A DNA stretch of 42,798 nt from DATBRV01 sp036560145. GTDB taxonomy: Bacteria; Myxococcota_A; UBA9160; SMWR01. This document shows, piece after piece, positions 23,189 to 31,268 of this stretch. A program made the position numbers and the translations under genes. How positions within the stretch are numbered: position 1 is the first letter of the stretch; the number at the start of each line of letters is the position of its first letter. Below the pieces are notes generated by a model. The model made no database searches, was not told the DNA's origin, and worked only from the letters and a program-made list of their open reading frames with translations. The stretch is from positions 1 through 42,798 of the forward strand of contig DATBRV010000083.1 of the NCBI GenBank assembly GCA_036560145.1, read 5' to 3'.

Positions 23189-24448
23189 ATGAAGGACGAC
23201 GCCGGCAAGGGCTGTCCGGCTGCGGCCGGCGCCGAGGGCTACGACCCCTTCGAGGAGTTCAACCGCGCCCAGGGCATCGGCACGGTCGAGAACCCGTATC
23301 GGGACTTCAAGGCCAAGCGCGACCGCTGCCCCGTGCACCAGGTCGACCCCGTGTTCCTCACCGGCGGTCAGGCGAAGCACACGCTGCCCGGCACCAAGGA
23401 GATCTTCGCGGTGCTGAGCCACGACGGCGTGGCGCAGGTGCTGCGCGACGGAGAGACCTTCACCTCGACGATCTACAAGAACAGCATGGGCCTGGTGATG
23501 GGCCACACCATCCTCGAGATGGACGAGCCCGAGCACTCGCGCTACCGCCGGCTGATCCAGCAGGCGTTCAGCAAGAAGGCGCTCGCCCACTGGGAGACGG
23601 ACCTGGTGCGCCCGATCGTGAACGCCTGCATCGACCGATTCGCGGGCCGCGGCCGCGCCGATCTCGTGCGCGAGCTCACCTTCCCCTTCCCGGTCAACGT
23701 GATCGCCGGCATGCTCGGGCTCCCCGAGGCCGACCTCCCGGAGTTCCACCGGCGGGCCGTCGAGCTGATCAGCATCGGCATCGACCCGATGCGCGGGATC
23801 CAGGCCTCGCAGGCGCTCGAGCGCTACTTCCTGCCGATGATCGCCGAGCGCCGCGACGCGCCGCGCGAGGATCTGATCAGCGTGCTCGCCACCGCCGAGC
23901 TGGAAGGCACGCGCCTGACGGACGCCGAGATCGTGGCCTTCCTGCGCCTGCTGCTCCCCGCCGGCGCCGAGACCACCTATCGCTCCTCCAGCAACCTGAT
24001 CTTCGGCCTGCTCACCCACACCGAGCAGCTCGACCAGGTGCGCCGGGACCGCGCGCTGATCCCGCAGGCGATCGAGGAGGGGCTGCGCTGGGAGCCGCCG
24101 CTGCTCGGGATCCTGCGCGGCGTCACGCGCGACACCGAGATCGACGGCGTGCCGGTGCCGAAGGGCGCGACTCTAAGCGTGAGTATGGGCGCGGCGAATC
24201 GCGACGATGCCCGCTACCCCGATCCGGACCGCTTCGACATCCACCGCCCGGCGCGCCAGCACCTCGCCTTTGGCTTCGGCGCGCACCGCTGCCTCGGCAT
24301 GCATCTCGCGCGGATGGAGACGACGGTGGCGCTGGAAGCGCTCTTCGACCGGCTGCCGAACCTGCGCCTCGATCCGGACGCCGGCGAGGTCGTGATCACC
24401 GGTGCGACCTTCCGCGCCCCGACCCGGTTGCCGGTGCTCTTCGGCTGA
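23189..24448 (+). CDS. Cytochrome P450
   Basis: 419-residue soluble bacterial P450 (monooxygenase). I-helix oxygen-activation motif AGAETT at about 258-263, K-helix EGLR (Glu297-Arg300), and heme-binding FGFGAHRCLG with the cysteine thiolate at residue 368. ATG 23189 preceded by GGAGGAATG. Soluble P450s with a [3Fe-4S] ferredoxin typically hydroxylate terpenoids, sterols or fatty acids; the neighbouring racemase and branched-chain-type dehydrogenases suggest omega-oxidation of a methyl-branched chain, which is inferred. A reductase for the ferredoxin is not in the window. Convergent with the CoA-enzyme gene ending at 24506. Confidence 0.94.
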   Translation: MKDDAGKGCPAAAGAEGYDPFEEFNRAQGIGTVENPYRDFKAKRDRCPVHQVDPVFLTGGQAKHTLPGTKEIFAVLSHDGVAQVLRDGETFTSTIYKNSMGLVMGHTILEMDEPEHSRYRRLIQQAFSKKALAHWETDLVRPIVNACIDRFAGRGRADLVRELTFPFPVNVIAGMLGLPEADLPEFHRRAVELISIGIDPMRGIQASQALERYFLPMIAERRDAPREDLISVLATAELEGTRLTDAEIVAFLRLLLPAGAETTYRSSSNLIFGLLTHTEQLDQVRRDRALIPQAIEEGLRWEPPLLGILRGVTRDTEIDGVPVPKGATLSVSMGAANRDDARYPDPDRFDIHRPARQHLAFGFGAHRCLGMHLARMETTVALEALFDRLPNLRLDPDAGEVVITGATFRAPTRLPVLFG

Positions 24449-24449
24449 A

Positions 24450-24505
24450 GGCAAGCGGGCGACGCCCGCGCGCAGCGAGCCGGAGGCGAGCGAAGTTCAC
24501 CCAGG
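24450..24505. repeat. Dispersed GC-rich repeat, copy B
   Basis: Fills the whole gap between the convergent P450 and racemase genes. Core GCGCAGCGAGCCGGAGGCGA followed by GCGAAGTTCACC. A GCGGGC-GAC-GCCCGC hairpin (24455-24469) precedes the core. The strand is the opposite of copies A and C. No T-tract, so a rho-independent terminator is not proven. Confidence 0.7.
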
Positions 24506-25648
24506 CTACGCGATCGCCTTGGCGTCGCGGAGCTTGCGGATCGCCTCCGCCGAGAAGCCCCAATCGGCCAGCGCCTCTTCCGTGTGCTGCCCCGGATGCG
24601 GCGGCGGCCGCCGGATCTCAGCAACGCTGCGGCTGAAGCGCGGCGCCGGACCGGGCTGCGGCGCGCCGGCCACCGTCACGAACGTGCCCCGCGCCTGGAT
24701 GTGCGGGTGCTGCTTGGTCTCGGACAGCGAGAGCACCGGCGCGAAGCAGACGTCGCTGCCCTCCATCAGCTCGCACCACTGCGCGCGCGTCTTCGTCTTG
24801 AAGATCGCGGCCAGCCGCTGTTTGAAGGCCGGCCACTGCGAGCGGTCCATCTGGCCCGGCAGCTTCTCGCCCGAGAGCCCGAGCTTCTCCAGCAGCTCCT
24901 GGTAGAACTGCGGCTCGATCGAGCCGATCGAGACGTACTTCCCGTCGCTCGTCTCGTAGACCTCGTAGAAGTGCGCGCCGGTGTCGAGCATGTTGGTGCC
25001 GCGCTCTTCCTTCCACCAGCCGGACTGGTGGGCGCCGTGGATGATCGTCATCAGCGCGGCCGCGCCGTCGACCATGGCGGCGTCCACCACCTGGCCGCGG
25101 CCGGAGCGCGCCCGCTCGACCAGCGCGCAGGCGATGCCGAACGCCAGCAGCATGCCGCCGCCGCCGAAATCGCCGACCAGGTTGAGCGGCGGCAGCGGCG
25201 GCTCGCCGCGCCGGCCGATCGAATCCAGCGCGCCGGCCAGCGCGATGTAGTTGATGTCGTGGCCGGCCACCCGCGCGAGCGGCCCCTCCTGCCCCCAGCC
25301 CGTCATGCGCCCGTAGACGAGGCGCGGATTGCGCGCGAGGCACACGTCCGGCCCGAGGCCGAGCCGCTCCATCACCCCGGGCCGGAAGCCCTCGATCAGG
25401 GCGTCCGCCTTCTCGATCAGACACAGGACCGTGTCGACTCCTTCCGCCTGCTTGAGATCGACGCCGATCGAACGCCGGCCGCGGGCGAGGAAATCGAGGG
25501 TGGGCCTGGCGGGGTCGCCGCCCTGCACGCTCTGGGCGCGGTCGACGCGCAGCACCTCGGCGCCCATGTCGGAGAGCATCATGCCGGCGAAGGGTCCGGG
25601 GCCGATGCCCGCGATCTCGATGATCCGGATTCCATCCAGGGGGCCCAT
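24506..25648 (-). CDS. Alpha-methylacyl-CoA racemase (CaiB/BaiF superfamily)
   Basis: 380 residues; interconverts the 2R and 2S epimers of 2-methyl-branched acyl-CoAs. The active-site set of mycobacterial MCR is conserved at matching spacing: His130 in AGHDINYIALAG, Asp160 in NLVGDFGGGG and Glu245 in IGSIEPQFY. N-terminal GIRIIEIAGIGPGPFAGMML and DLKQAEGVDTVL are typical for the family. ATG 25648 has GAGGAG eight bases upstream. With an acyl-CoA ligase and three branched-chain-type dehydrogenase pairs nearby, it would correct the stereocentre before desaturation, as in sterol side-chain and pristane breakdown. Confidence 0.92.
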   Translation of the reverse strand: MGPLDGIRIIEIAGIGPGPFAGMMLSDMGAEVLRVDRAQSVQGGDPARPTLDFLARGRRSIGVDLKQAEGVDTVLCLIEKADALIEGFRPGVMERLGLGPDVCLARNPRLVYGRMTGWGQEGPLARVAGHDINYIALAGALDSIGRRGEPPLPPLNLVGDFGGGGMLLAFGIACALVERARSGRGQVVDAAMVDGAAALMTIIHGAHQSGWWKEERGTNMLDTGAHFYEVYETSDGKYVSIGSIEPQFYQELLEKLGLSGEKLPGQMDRSQWPAFKQRLAAIFKTKTRAQWCELMEGSDVCFAPVLSLSETKQHPHIQARGTFVTVAGAPQPGPAPRFSRSVAEIRRPPPHPGQHTEEALADWGFSAEAIRKLRDAKAIA

Positions 25649-25695
25649 TTCCAGCTCCTCGTTCGGCCGCGACGGCGAAGGGCCGGCAGGATAAC

Positions 25696-27195
25696 TCAGC
25701 CGCCCGTGGGGTCCGCTTCCTCGAGCGCGTCCAGCAGCGGCCGCGCCTTGGCGACCGTCTCCAGCCACTCGGCGTGGGATTCGGAGTCCGCCACGATGCC
25801 GCCGCCGGCGTGGAGGTGGGCCCGCCCTCCCGCCAGCACGATGGTCCGGATCACCACCGCGAGATCCGCTCCGCCGCGCGCGTCGAGGTAGCCGATGGCG
25901 CCCGAGTAGATGCCGCGGCGCACCGGCTCGAGGGCGTCGAGCAGGCGCATCGCCGCGAGCTTGGGCGCCCCCGTCATGGAGCCGGGCGGGAAGGCCGCGC
26001 GCAGCGCATCGAGCGCGTCGCAGCCCGGCCGCAGGCGGCCGCGCACGGTCGAGACCAGATGAAACACGGATGCGTAGTCTTCGACCGCCATCAGCTCGGG
26101 CACCTCGATGCTGCCGAGCTCGCAGACGCGGCCCAGGTCGTTGCGGACCAGGTCGACGATCATCAGGTTCTCGGCGCGGTCCTTTTCGGACGCGAGCAGC
26201 GCGCGCCGTTCGCGCGCGTCGCTGGCCGGGTCGCCGCCGCGGCGCCGCGTGCCCTTGATCGGCCGGCTCTCGACGCGGCCGCCGGCGTCGACCGCCAGGA
26301 ATCGCTCGGGCGAGCTGCCGACGATCGCCGCCTCCGGCAGCTCGAAGAAGCAGGCGAAGGGGGCCGGGTTGCGCCGGCGCAGCGCGAGATGCAGCGCCCA
26401 GGGATCGCCGTCGAAGGCGCGATCCAGCCGGCGCGTGAGGCAGGCCTGGTAGACGTTGCCCGCCGCGATCTCCTCGCGCGTGCGCTCGATCGCCTTCGCG
26501 TAACCGGGCTCGTCTGTCGGGTCCCGGCGCGCGGGCGGCAGCGCGCCACCCGAACTCCGCTCGCCTGCGGCTCGCTGCGCGCTTCGCTTGCGGGTCTCTC
26601 CCGTCGGCGCGGGCGGCAGCTCGCTTGCGCGCGCAAGCTCGCTCGCGGCCTGGACTGCGTTCGCCGTCGCCGCCGCGAGGTCGTCGCCGAAGCCGAGCCC
26701 GAGCGCGAAGCTGGCGCCGCTCGCGTGCTCGTGCGCGAGCACCCGGTCCACCAGCAGCAGGATGGCGTCGGGCAGGGCGAGGTCGTCCTCGGCGCGCAGC
26801 CCGAGCGCCTCGAAGCGCCCTGCCAGCTCGTAGCCGAAATAACCCACCGCGCCGCCGGCGAACGGAGCCATCGTCTCGCTCGCGCCCTCCGGCGGCGGCG
26901 GCGCGAGCGCGCGCAGCAGCTCGAGCGGGTCCGCCCGCAGGCTCTCGCGCCCCACCCGCAGCCCGCCGCGCACGGCGCGCCGGCACTCGAGCTCGCAATC
27001 TTCCCCGCGCACGCGCAGGACGGCGTAGGGCTCCGCCCCGGCGAACGACCATCGGCCCAGGCGCGAGGAGGGGAGCGAGCTGTCGAGCAGCCAGGGATAG
27101 GGCTGGCGGCGCAGGGCCTCGAAGCGCGCGAGCAGGCCCGGCGCTGGCGACAGCAGGACCGACGCGATGAACGCGCGTGTGGGGGGAAGCAGCAC
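25696..27195 (-). CDS. pabB: Aminodeoxychorismate synthase component I
   Basis: Adds ammonia to chorismate for p-aminobenzoate (folate) synthesis. About 499 residues from GTG 27195 (GGAGG lies 10 bp upstream; the frame is open further but runs into the divergent gene's control region). The diagnostic PIKGT motif, with Lys instead of the Ala of anthranilate synthase, identifies PabB; also EDYASVFHLVSTVRG, PPGSMTGAPKLAAMRLLD and IYSGAIGYLD. The linker between the N-terminal and chorismate-binding domains (26551-26640) contains a copy of the window's dispersed repeat, read in frame as RKRSAQRAAGERSSGG. No pabA or pabC is adjacent. Confidence 0.9.
   Translation of the reverse strand: MLLPPTRAFIASVLLSPAPGLLARFEALRRQPYPWLLDSSLPSSRLGRWSFAGAEPYAVLRVRGEDCELECRRAVRGGLRVGRESLRADPLELLRALAPPPPEGASETMAPFAGGAVGYFGYELAGRFEALGLRAEDDLALPDAILLLVDRVLAHEHASGASFALGLGFGDDLAAATANAVQAASELARASELPPAPTGETRKRSAQRAAGERSSGGALPPARRDPTDEPGYAKAIERTREEIAAGNVYQACLTRRLDRAFDGDPWALHLALRRRNPAPFACFFELPEAAIVGSSPERFLAVDAGGRVESRPIKGTRRRGGDPASDARERRALLASEKDRAENLMIVDLVRNDLGRVCELGSIEVPELMAVEDYASVFHLVSTVRGRLRPGCDALDALRAAFPPGSMTGAPKLAAMRLLDALEPVRRGIYSGAIGYLDARGGADLAVVIRTIVLAGGRAHLHAGGGIVADSESHAEWLETVAKARPLLDALEEADPTGG
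26551..26591. repeat. Dispersed repeat, copy C, in frame inside pabB
   Basis: CGAACTCCGCTCGCCTGCGG followed by CTCGCTGCGCGCTTCGCTTGC matches the reverse complement of copies B and D and the same strand as copy A. A perfect 14-bp palindrome CTTGCGCGCGCAAG follows at 26624-26637. The reading frame of pabB is kept, so the element encodes part of a flexible linker. Confidence 0.7.
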
Positions 27196-27269
27196 GCAGC
27201 TCGCGCCTCCAGCGCGAAAACTACCCACGCCGCGAGCAGAGTTCCACACACGCCGCTGCGGCATCCGGC

Positions 27270-27275
27270 TACAAT
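27270..27275 (+). promoter_or_regulatory. Putative -10 box (TACAAT) of MFS gene
   Basis: TACAAT ends nine bases before the proposed TTG start at 27285 in the 89-bp divergent region between pabB and the transporter. No ribosome-binding site lies between, which suggests a leaderless mRNA. No clear -35 element. Confidence 0.45.
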
Positions 27276-27284
27276 GCGGCGGCT

Positions 27285-28904
27285 TTGACGAGCGCAACCC
27301 AGCCGAAGCGGCCCGAGCCGGCCGCCGCCGGACCGAGCGGCCGACCCGAGCCCGCGGGCGGGGTCGGCGGCGCCTATTCCAACTACCTGCTCGGCGTCCT
27401 GGTGCTCGTCTACGTCCTCAACTTCCTGGATCGCCAGATCATCACGATCCTGGCCGAGGACATCAAAGCCGATCTCGGGGTGAGCGACGCCCAGATCGGA
27501 TTCCTGTACGGAACCGCCTTCGCCGTCTTCTACGCGATCTTCGGGATTCCGCTCGGGCGGCTAGCCGACGTCTGGAACCGGCGCACGCTGATCGCGAGCG
27601 GTCTGGCCTTCTGGAGCGTGATGACGGCGCTCTCGGGCTTCGCGCGCGGCTTCCCGGGGCTCGCCGCGGCGCGCATCGGCGTCGGCGTCGGCGAGGCCAG
27701 CGCCTCGCCTGCGGCCTTCTCGATGCTCGCCGATTCCTTTCCCCCGCGCCGCCGCGCCACGGTGCTCGCGATCTATTCGAGCGGCATCTACCTGGGCGGC
27801 GGACTCGGCCTGATGATCGGCGGGCAGATCGTCGACCGCTGGAACGCGGCGTTCCCGCCCGGCTCGGCTCCCCTCGGTCTGGCGGGCTGGCAGGCCGCCT
27901 ATCTCATCGTCGGCCTGCCCGGGCTGCTGCTCGCCCTCTGGGTGCGCACGCTGCGCGAGCCGGTGCGCGGCCTCGCCGACGGAGTGCCCACCACCCCCGA
28001 GCCGCACCCCTGGCGCGCGTTCGCGAAGGAGCTGCGCGCCGTGGTGCCGCCCTTCACGCTCTGGCACCTCGCGAGCGTTGGCGCGGGCCGGCGCGCGATC
28101 GCGCGCAACCTGGCGCTGGCGCTCGCGCTGGCGGGATTCTCCGTGGTGATGGTGCGCTTGACGGGCAACCTGCCGCAGTGGACCGCGCTGCCGGTGGGGC
28201 TCTACGCCGCCATCTCCTGGGCCAGCACGCTCGGGCTGCGCGATCGGCCCTGCGCCGCGCTGCTCTTCCACACTCCGACACTACGCAATGTCGCCCTCGG
28301 CCTCTCCCTGCTGGCGTTCACCGGCTACGGGCTGGGCGGCTGGGCGCCGGTCTACTTCCGCCGCGTGCTCGGCCAGCCGACCGGCGAGGTCGGCTTCTAC
28401 GTCGGCCTCACCGCGGCCATCGCGGGCGTGCTCGGCGTGACGCTCGGCGGACTGCTGGCGGACCGCCTGCGGAGATGGCGTCCCGAGGGACGCCTCTACG
28501 TGGCCTTCGGCGCGGCGGCGGCCCTGATCCCGCTCGCCTGGTGGATGCTGTCGACGGACGACGTCGCCACCGCCTACCTGCTCAACTTCCCGGTCTCGAT
28601 GTTCGCCTCGATGTGGATCGGCGTCGGCGCCTCCACGCTCCAGGATCTGGTGCTCCCGCGCATGCGCGCGGTGGCCTCCGCCTTCTATCTGCTCGTGATC
28701 ACGTTCGTGGGCTTCGCGCTCGGCCCGTACTGCATCGGCGAGCTGTCGGATGCGCTCGGGGACCTGGGGGCGGCGATGCGTCTGGCGCTGGCGGTGAACC
28801 TGCTCTCGATGGCCTTCCTGTGGCGGGCGATGCGCTCGCTGCATCGCGACGAATCGAGCGTGCTCGCGCGGGCGCGCGCCGCCGGCGAACCCGGGCTCGG
28901 ATAG
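27285..28904 (+). CDS. MFS transporter (spinster-like), 12-TM
   Basis: About 539 residues. The first membrane helix holds LGVLVLVYVLNFLDRQIITIL, the typical spinster/organic-anion opening with N-F-x-D-R; then LGVSDAQIGFLYGTAF, the loop GRLADVWNRRTLIASGLAFWS, and SMLADSFPPRRRATVLAIYSSGIYLGGGLG. The central cytoplasmic loop is long and includes a variable insertion. The TTG start at 27285 is chosen because no ATG or GTG lies between it and the conserved first helix, and a TACAAT box sits 9 bp before it. Such proteins carry sphingolipids, sterol-like or anionic substrates; its place in a lipid-catabolic island makes uptake of a lipid substrate plausible but unproven. Confidence 0.87.
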   Translation: MTSATQPKRPEPAAAGPSGRPEPAGGVGGAYSNYLLGVLVLVYVLNFLDRQIITILAEDIKADLGVSDAQIGFLYGTAFAVFYAIFGIPLGRLADVWNRRTLIASGLAFWSVMTALSGFARGFPGLAAARIGVGVGEASASPAAFSMLADSFPPRRRATVLAIYSSGIYLGGGLGLMIGGQIVDRWNAAFPPGSAPLGLAGWQAAYLIVGLPGLLLALWVRTLREPVRGLADGVPTTPEPHPWRAFAKELRAVVPPFTLWHLASVGAGRRAIARNLALALALAGFSVVMVRLTGNLPQWTALPVGLYAAISWASTLGLRDRPCAALLFHTPTLRNVALGLSLLAFTGYGLGGWAPVYFRRVLGQPTGEVGFYVGLTAAIAGVLGVTLGGLLADRLRRWRPEGRLYVAFGAAAALIPLAWWMLSTDDVATAYLLNFPVSMFASMWIGVGASTLQDLVLPRMRAVASAFYLLVITFVGFALGPYCIGELSDALGDLGAAMRLALAVNLLSMAFLWRAMRSLHRDESSVLARARAAGEPGLG

Positions 28905-28913
28905 GGTCCGCGC

Positions 28914-29765
28914 GTGCAGCGCACCTGCTTCTATCACGCCGGCTGTCCCGATGGGCTCGGCGCCGCCTGGTCGGTCTGGCGCGCCTGGGGCCCCGGCGCG
29001 CGCTATCTGCCGCGCGGCCACGACGACGTCGTCGACGCCGGCGCCTTCGAGGGCGGCCTCGTCGTGTTCGTCGACATCGCGCCAAGCAACCAGGAGCTGC
29101 GCGCGCTCGCCGACCGCGCGGCGAAGGTGATCGTGCTCGACCATCACGTGACGGCGCGCGAGCGCTTCGAGAACGATCTCGGGGTCCAGAACGCGCTAGC
29201 CGGGCGCGGCCACGAGATCCGGTTCGACCTCTCGCATTCGGGCGCCGTGCTCGCCTGGAACCACTTCCACCCGGGCGAGCCCGCGCCGGATCTGCTGCGC
29301 TACGTCGAGGACCAGGACCTCTGGAGCTGGAAGCTGCCGGCTTCGGAGGAGGTGAACGCCGCGCTCTCCTCCTACCCGCGAGACTTCGAGACCTGGGAGG
29401 AGCTCGCTTCGCGTCCGATCGCCGAGCTGGCGGCCGAGGGGGCTCCCCTGCTGCGCGCGACCCGGATCGAGGTGGAGCGCGCGCTGCATTCCGCGCACCC
29501 GGTCGCGCTGGGCTCGCGGCGCGTGGAAGCGGTGAATGCGAGCCAGCACCGCAGCAAGATCGGTCACGAGCTCGCCAAGCGGGCCGCCTTCAAGCTGCCC
29601 TGGGGCCTCGTCTATCGGGTGACGGGCGAGCGCGTCGACGTCTCGATCTACTCGATCGGCGAGCTCGACGTGGCCAAGGTGGCGGAGGGCTACGGCGGCG
29701 GCGGACACGCAAACGCGTCGGGCTTCTCGGTGACGCTGCGGCGCTGGCTGGAGGAATTCGTTTAA
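28914..29765 (+). CDS. DHH-family phosphoesterase-like protein
   Basis: 283 residues. N-terminal HAGCPDGLGAA (Asp-Gly of motif I), VDIAPS (Asp), then VLDHHVTA, the DHH signature at about residue 76. C-terminal DHHA1 half ends in GGGGHANASGF, the RNA/nucleotide-binding GGGH motif. Family members are Mn-dependent nanoRNases, pyrophosphatases or exonucleases (RecJ, NrnA); this one lacks recognisable extra domains and its substrate is unknown. GTG 28914; a TAGGGT box overlapping the preceding stop ends 6 bp upstream and no ribosome site is seen. Convergent with bolA, separated by a repeat. Confidence 0.88.
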   Translation: MQRTCFYHAGCPDGLGAAWSVWRAWGPGARYLPRGHDDVVDAGAFEGGLVVFVDIAPSNQELRALADRAAKVIVLDHHVTARERFENDLGVQNALAGRGHEIRFDLSHSGAVLAWNHFHPGEPAPDLLRYVEDQDLWSWKLPASEEVNAALSSYPRDFETWEELASRPIAELAAEGAPLLRATRIEVERALHSAHPVALGSRRVEAVNASQHRSKIGHELAKRAAFKLPWGLVYRVTGERVDVSIYSIGELDVAKVAEGYGGGGHANASGFSVTLRRWLEEFV

Positions 29766-29812
29766 CGCAAGCGCGAAGCGCGCGCAGCGAGGCGGAGCCG
29801 AGCGAAGTTCAC
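29766..29812. repeat. Dispersed GC-rich repeat, copy D
   Basis: Fills the gap between two convergent genes and runs a few bases into the 3' end of bolA (to about 29818). CGCGCAGCGAGGCGGAGCCG followed by AGCGAAGTTCACTCAGGCC parallels copy B, strand included. Short GCGC-GAA-GCGC arms precede the core. Confidence 0.68.
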
Positions 29813-30103
29813 TCAGGCCGGCTTCCACTGCTCCGGTGTGAGCGTCTGCATGGCGAGCGCGTGGATCTCGGGACCCATCATTCCGGCCAGCGCGCCGTAG
29901 ACCAATCGCTGGCGCTCGACCAGGCTCTTGCCCTCGAAGAGCGGCGAGACGATCAGCGCGCGGAAATGCCCGGCGCCGCCGGCGGCGCCCGCGTGGCCGG
30001 CGTGCAGGTGCGACTCGTCGATCACCTCGACGTGCCCCGCCGCCAGCCGCTCGCGCAGCAGGGATGCGATCCGCTCGCGGCGCGGGGCGGAAATCGGCGC
30101 CAT
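29813..30103 (-). CDS. bolA: BolA family protein
   Basis: 96 residues with the BolA fold: RERIASLLRERLAAGHVEVIDESHLHAGHAG near the start and HFRALIVSPLFEGKSLVERQRLVYGALAGMMG-type ending, containing the conserved invariant His used with monothiol glutaredoxins to bind [2Fe-2S] clusters, and the LVERQR helix. Roles in the family are iron-sulfur cluster handling and stress morphology. It lies 4 bp after the alpha-type dehydrogenase stop and is the last gene of that minus-strand transcript. Its 3' end borders repeat copy D. Confidence 0.92.
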   Translation of the reverse strand: MAPISAPRRERIASLLRERLAAGHVEVIDESHLHAGHAGAAGGAGHFRALIVSPLFEGKSLVERQRLVYGALAGMMGPEIHALAMQTLTPEQWKPA

Positions 30104-30107
30104 GGCC

Positions 30108-31268
30108 TCAGTCCTTCGGCAGGCCCAGCACGCGCTCGGCGATGATGTTGCGCTGGATGTTGGGCGTTCCGCCGCCGATCACCACCTCGGGCCAGTTGAG
30201 CGCGAGGCGCTGCCAGCGCCCGTCCTCGGGGACGAGCCCTTCGCCCTTCATCAGGGCGCCGCGGCTGCCGAGGATCTCGACCGCCAGCTCGCCGAGCTCG
30301 ATCTCGAGCTCCGCGCGCAGCAGCTTGTTGATCGAGGTCTCGCTGCCGAGCGGCTCGCCGCGGAGCTGCTTGGTGAGGAAGCGCATGCCGGAGAGCCGCA
30401 TCGCCTCGATGCGCAGGTCGGCGCTTGCGATCCGGCGCCGGATGACGGGATCCTCGCTGGCGGGCCGGCCGCCGCGCGAGGAGCGCTGCGCGAGTTCTTT
30501 GATGCCGTCCAGCTGGCGACCGAGACCGTAGACCTCGGAGATGCTCGAGCGCTCGAAGGCGAGCGCCGAGACCGTCACCTGCCAGCCCTCGCCCTCCTCG
30601 CCCAGCCGGTTCTCGATCGGGACGCGGACGCCGTCGAAGAAGACCTCCGCGAACATGGATGAGCCGGACATGTTCCGGATCGGCCGCACCGTGAGCCCCG
30701 GGCTCTGCATCGCGACCAGCAGGCAGGTGATGCCGTCGTGCTTGGAGGCCCCGCCGCCGCCGGTGCGCACGAGCAGGATCATCCACTTCGCCCACATCGC
30801 CACCGAGGTCCAGATCTTCTGGCCGTTCACGACGTAGTGATCGCCGTCGCGCACCGCCTTGCACTGGAGCGAGGCGAGATCGCTGCCCGAGCCCGGCTCC
30901 GAGTAGCCCGTGCACCACTGCACCGCGCCGTCGAGGATGTCCGGGATGAAGCGGCGCTTCTGCTCCTCGCTCCCGTATTGGATGATCGCCGGGCCGACCC
31001 AGGCCAGCCCCATGAAGCTGGTGCCGAGCGGCGGCGCCCTGCGCCTCGCCATCTCCTCCTTCAGGATCACCTGCTGCATCAGCGAGCCGCCGCCGCCGCC
31101 GACCTCGCGCGGCCACGAGAAGCCGACCCATTTTTTTGAGCGGATCTTGCGGCTCCATTCCGCGAGGAAGCCCGGGCCGCGCTCGGATTCCGGCGGGAGG
31201 TTCGCGTCGAGGAAGGCGCGCACCTCGTCGCGGAACGCTTCCTCTTGCGGGGCGAGCTTGAAATCCAT
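30108..31268 (-). CDS. Acyl-CoA dehydrogenase, alpha-type subunit (pair 3)
   Basis: 386 residues. Loop GYSEPGSGSDLASLQCK at about 121-137, QKIWTSVAMWAKWMI after it, and candidate catalytic Glu239 in ALAFER. The C-terminal YEGT site reads IGGGTPNIQRN, so the base is not there. RQFG motif absent. Best read as the catalytic partner of the beta-like protein encoded just upstream (31268-32395), with which it shares one base (TGATG). GGGAGG lies 7 bp before the ATG. An A7 run at the codons for Ser-Lys-Lys-Trp (31131-31137) leaves the frame intact. Confidence 0.92.
   Translation of the reverse strand: MDFKLAPQEEAFRDEVRAFLDANLPPESERGPGFLAEWSRKIRSKKWVGFSWPREVGGGGGSLMQQVILKEEMARRRAPPLGTSFMGLAWVGPAIIQYGSEEQKRRFIPDILDGAVQWCTGYSEPGSGSDLASLQCKAVRDGDHYVVNGQKIWTSVAMWAKWMILLVRTGGGGASKHDGITCLLVAMQSPGLTVRPIRNMSGSSMFAEVFFDGVRVPIENRLGEEGEGWQVTVSALAFERSSISEVYGLGRQLDGIKELAQRSSRGGRPASEDPVIRRRIASADLRIEAMRLSGMRFLTKQLRGEPLGSETSINKLLRAELEIELGELAVEILGSRGALMKGEGLVPEDGRWQRLALNWPEVVIGGGTPNIQRNIIAERVLGLPKD

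Noticed and set aside
24455..24469. GCGGGC-GAC-GCCCGC hairpin as a rho-independent terminator of the P450 gene
   Set aside because: No T-tract follows on either strand; reported only as part of the repeat.
24506..25648. Generic CoA-transferase call for the CaiB-like gene
   Set aside because: His130, Asp160 and Glu245 occur at the same spacing as the active-site residues of mycobacterial alpha-methylacyl-CoA racemase, so the specific call is preferred.
25696..27195. Anthranilate synthase component I (TrpE) instead of PabB
   Set aside because: The motif is PIKGT with Lys, diagnostic of aminodeoxychorismate synthase, rather than PIAGT of TrpE.
31131..31137. A7/T7 run in the pair-3 alpha dehydrogenase as a frameshift or programmed slippage site
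   Set aside because: The frame continues correctly through conserved family sequence on both sides. Similar short A runs at 12954, 17793 and 34350 also leave their genes intact.
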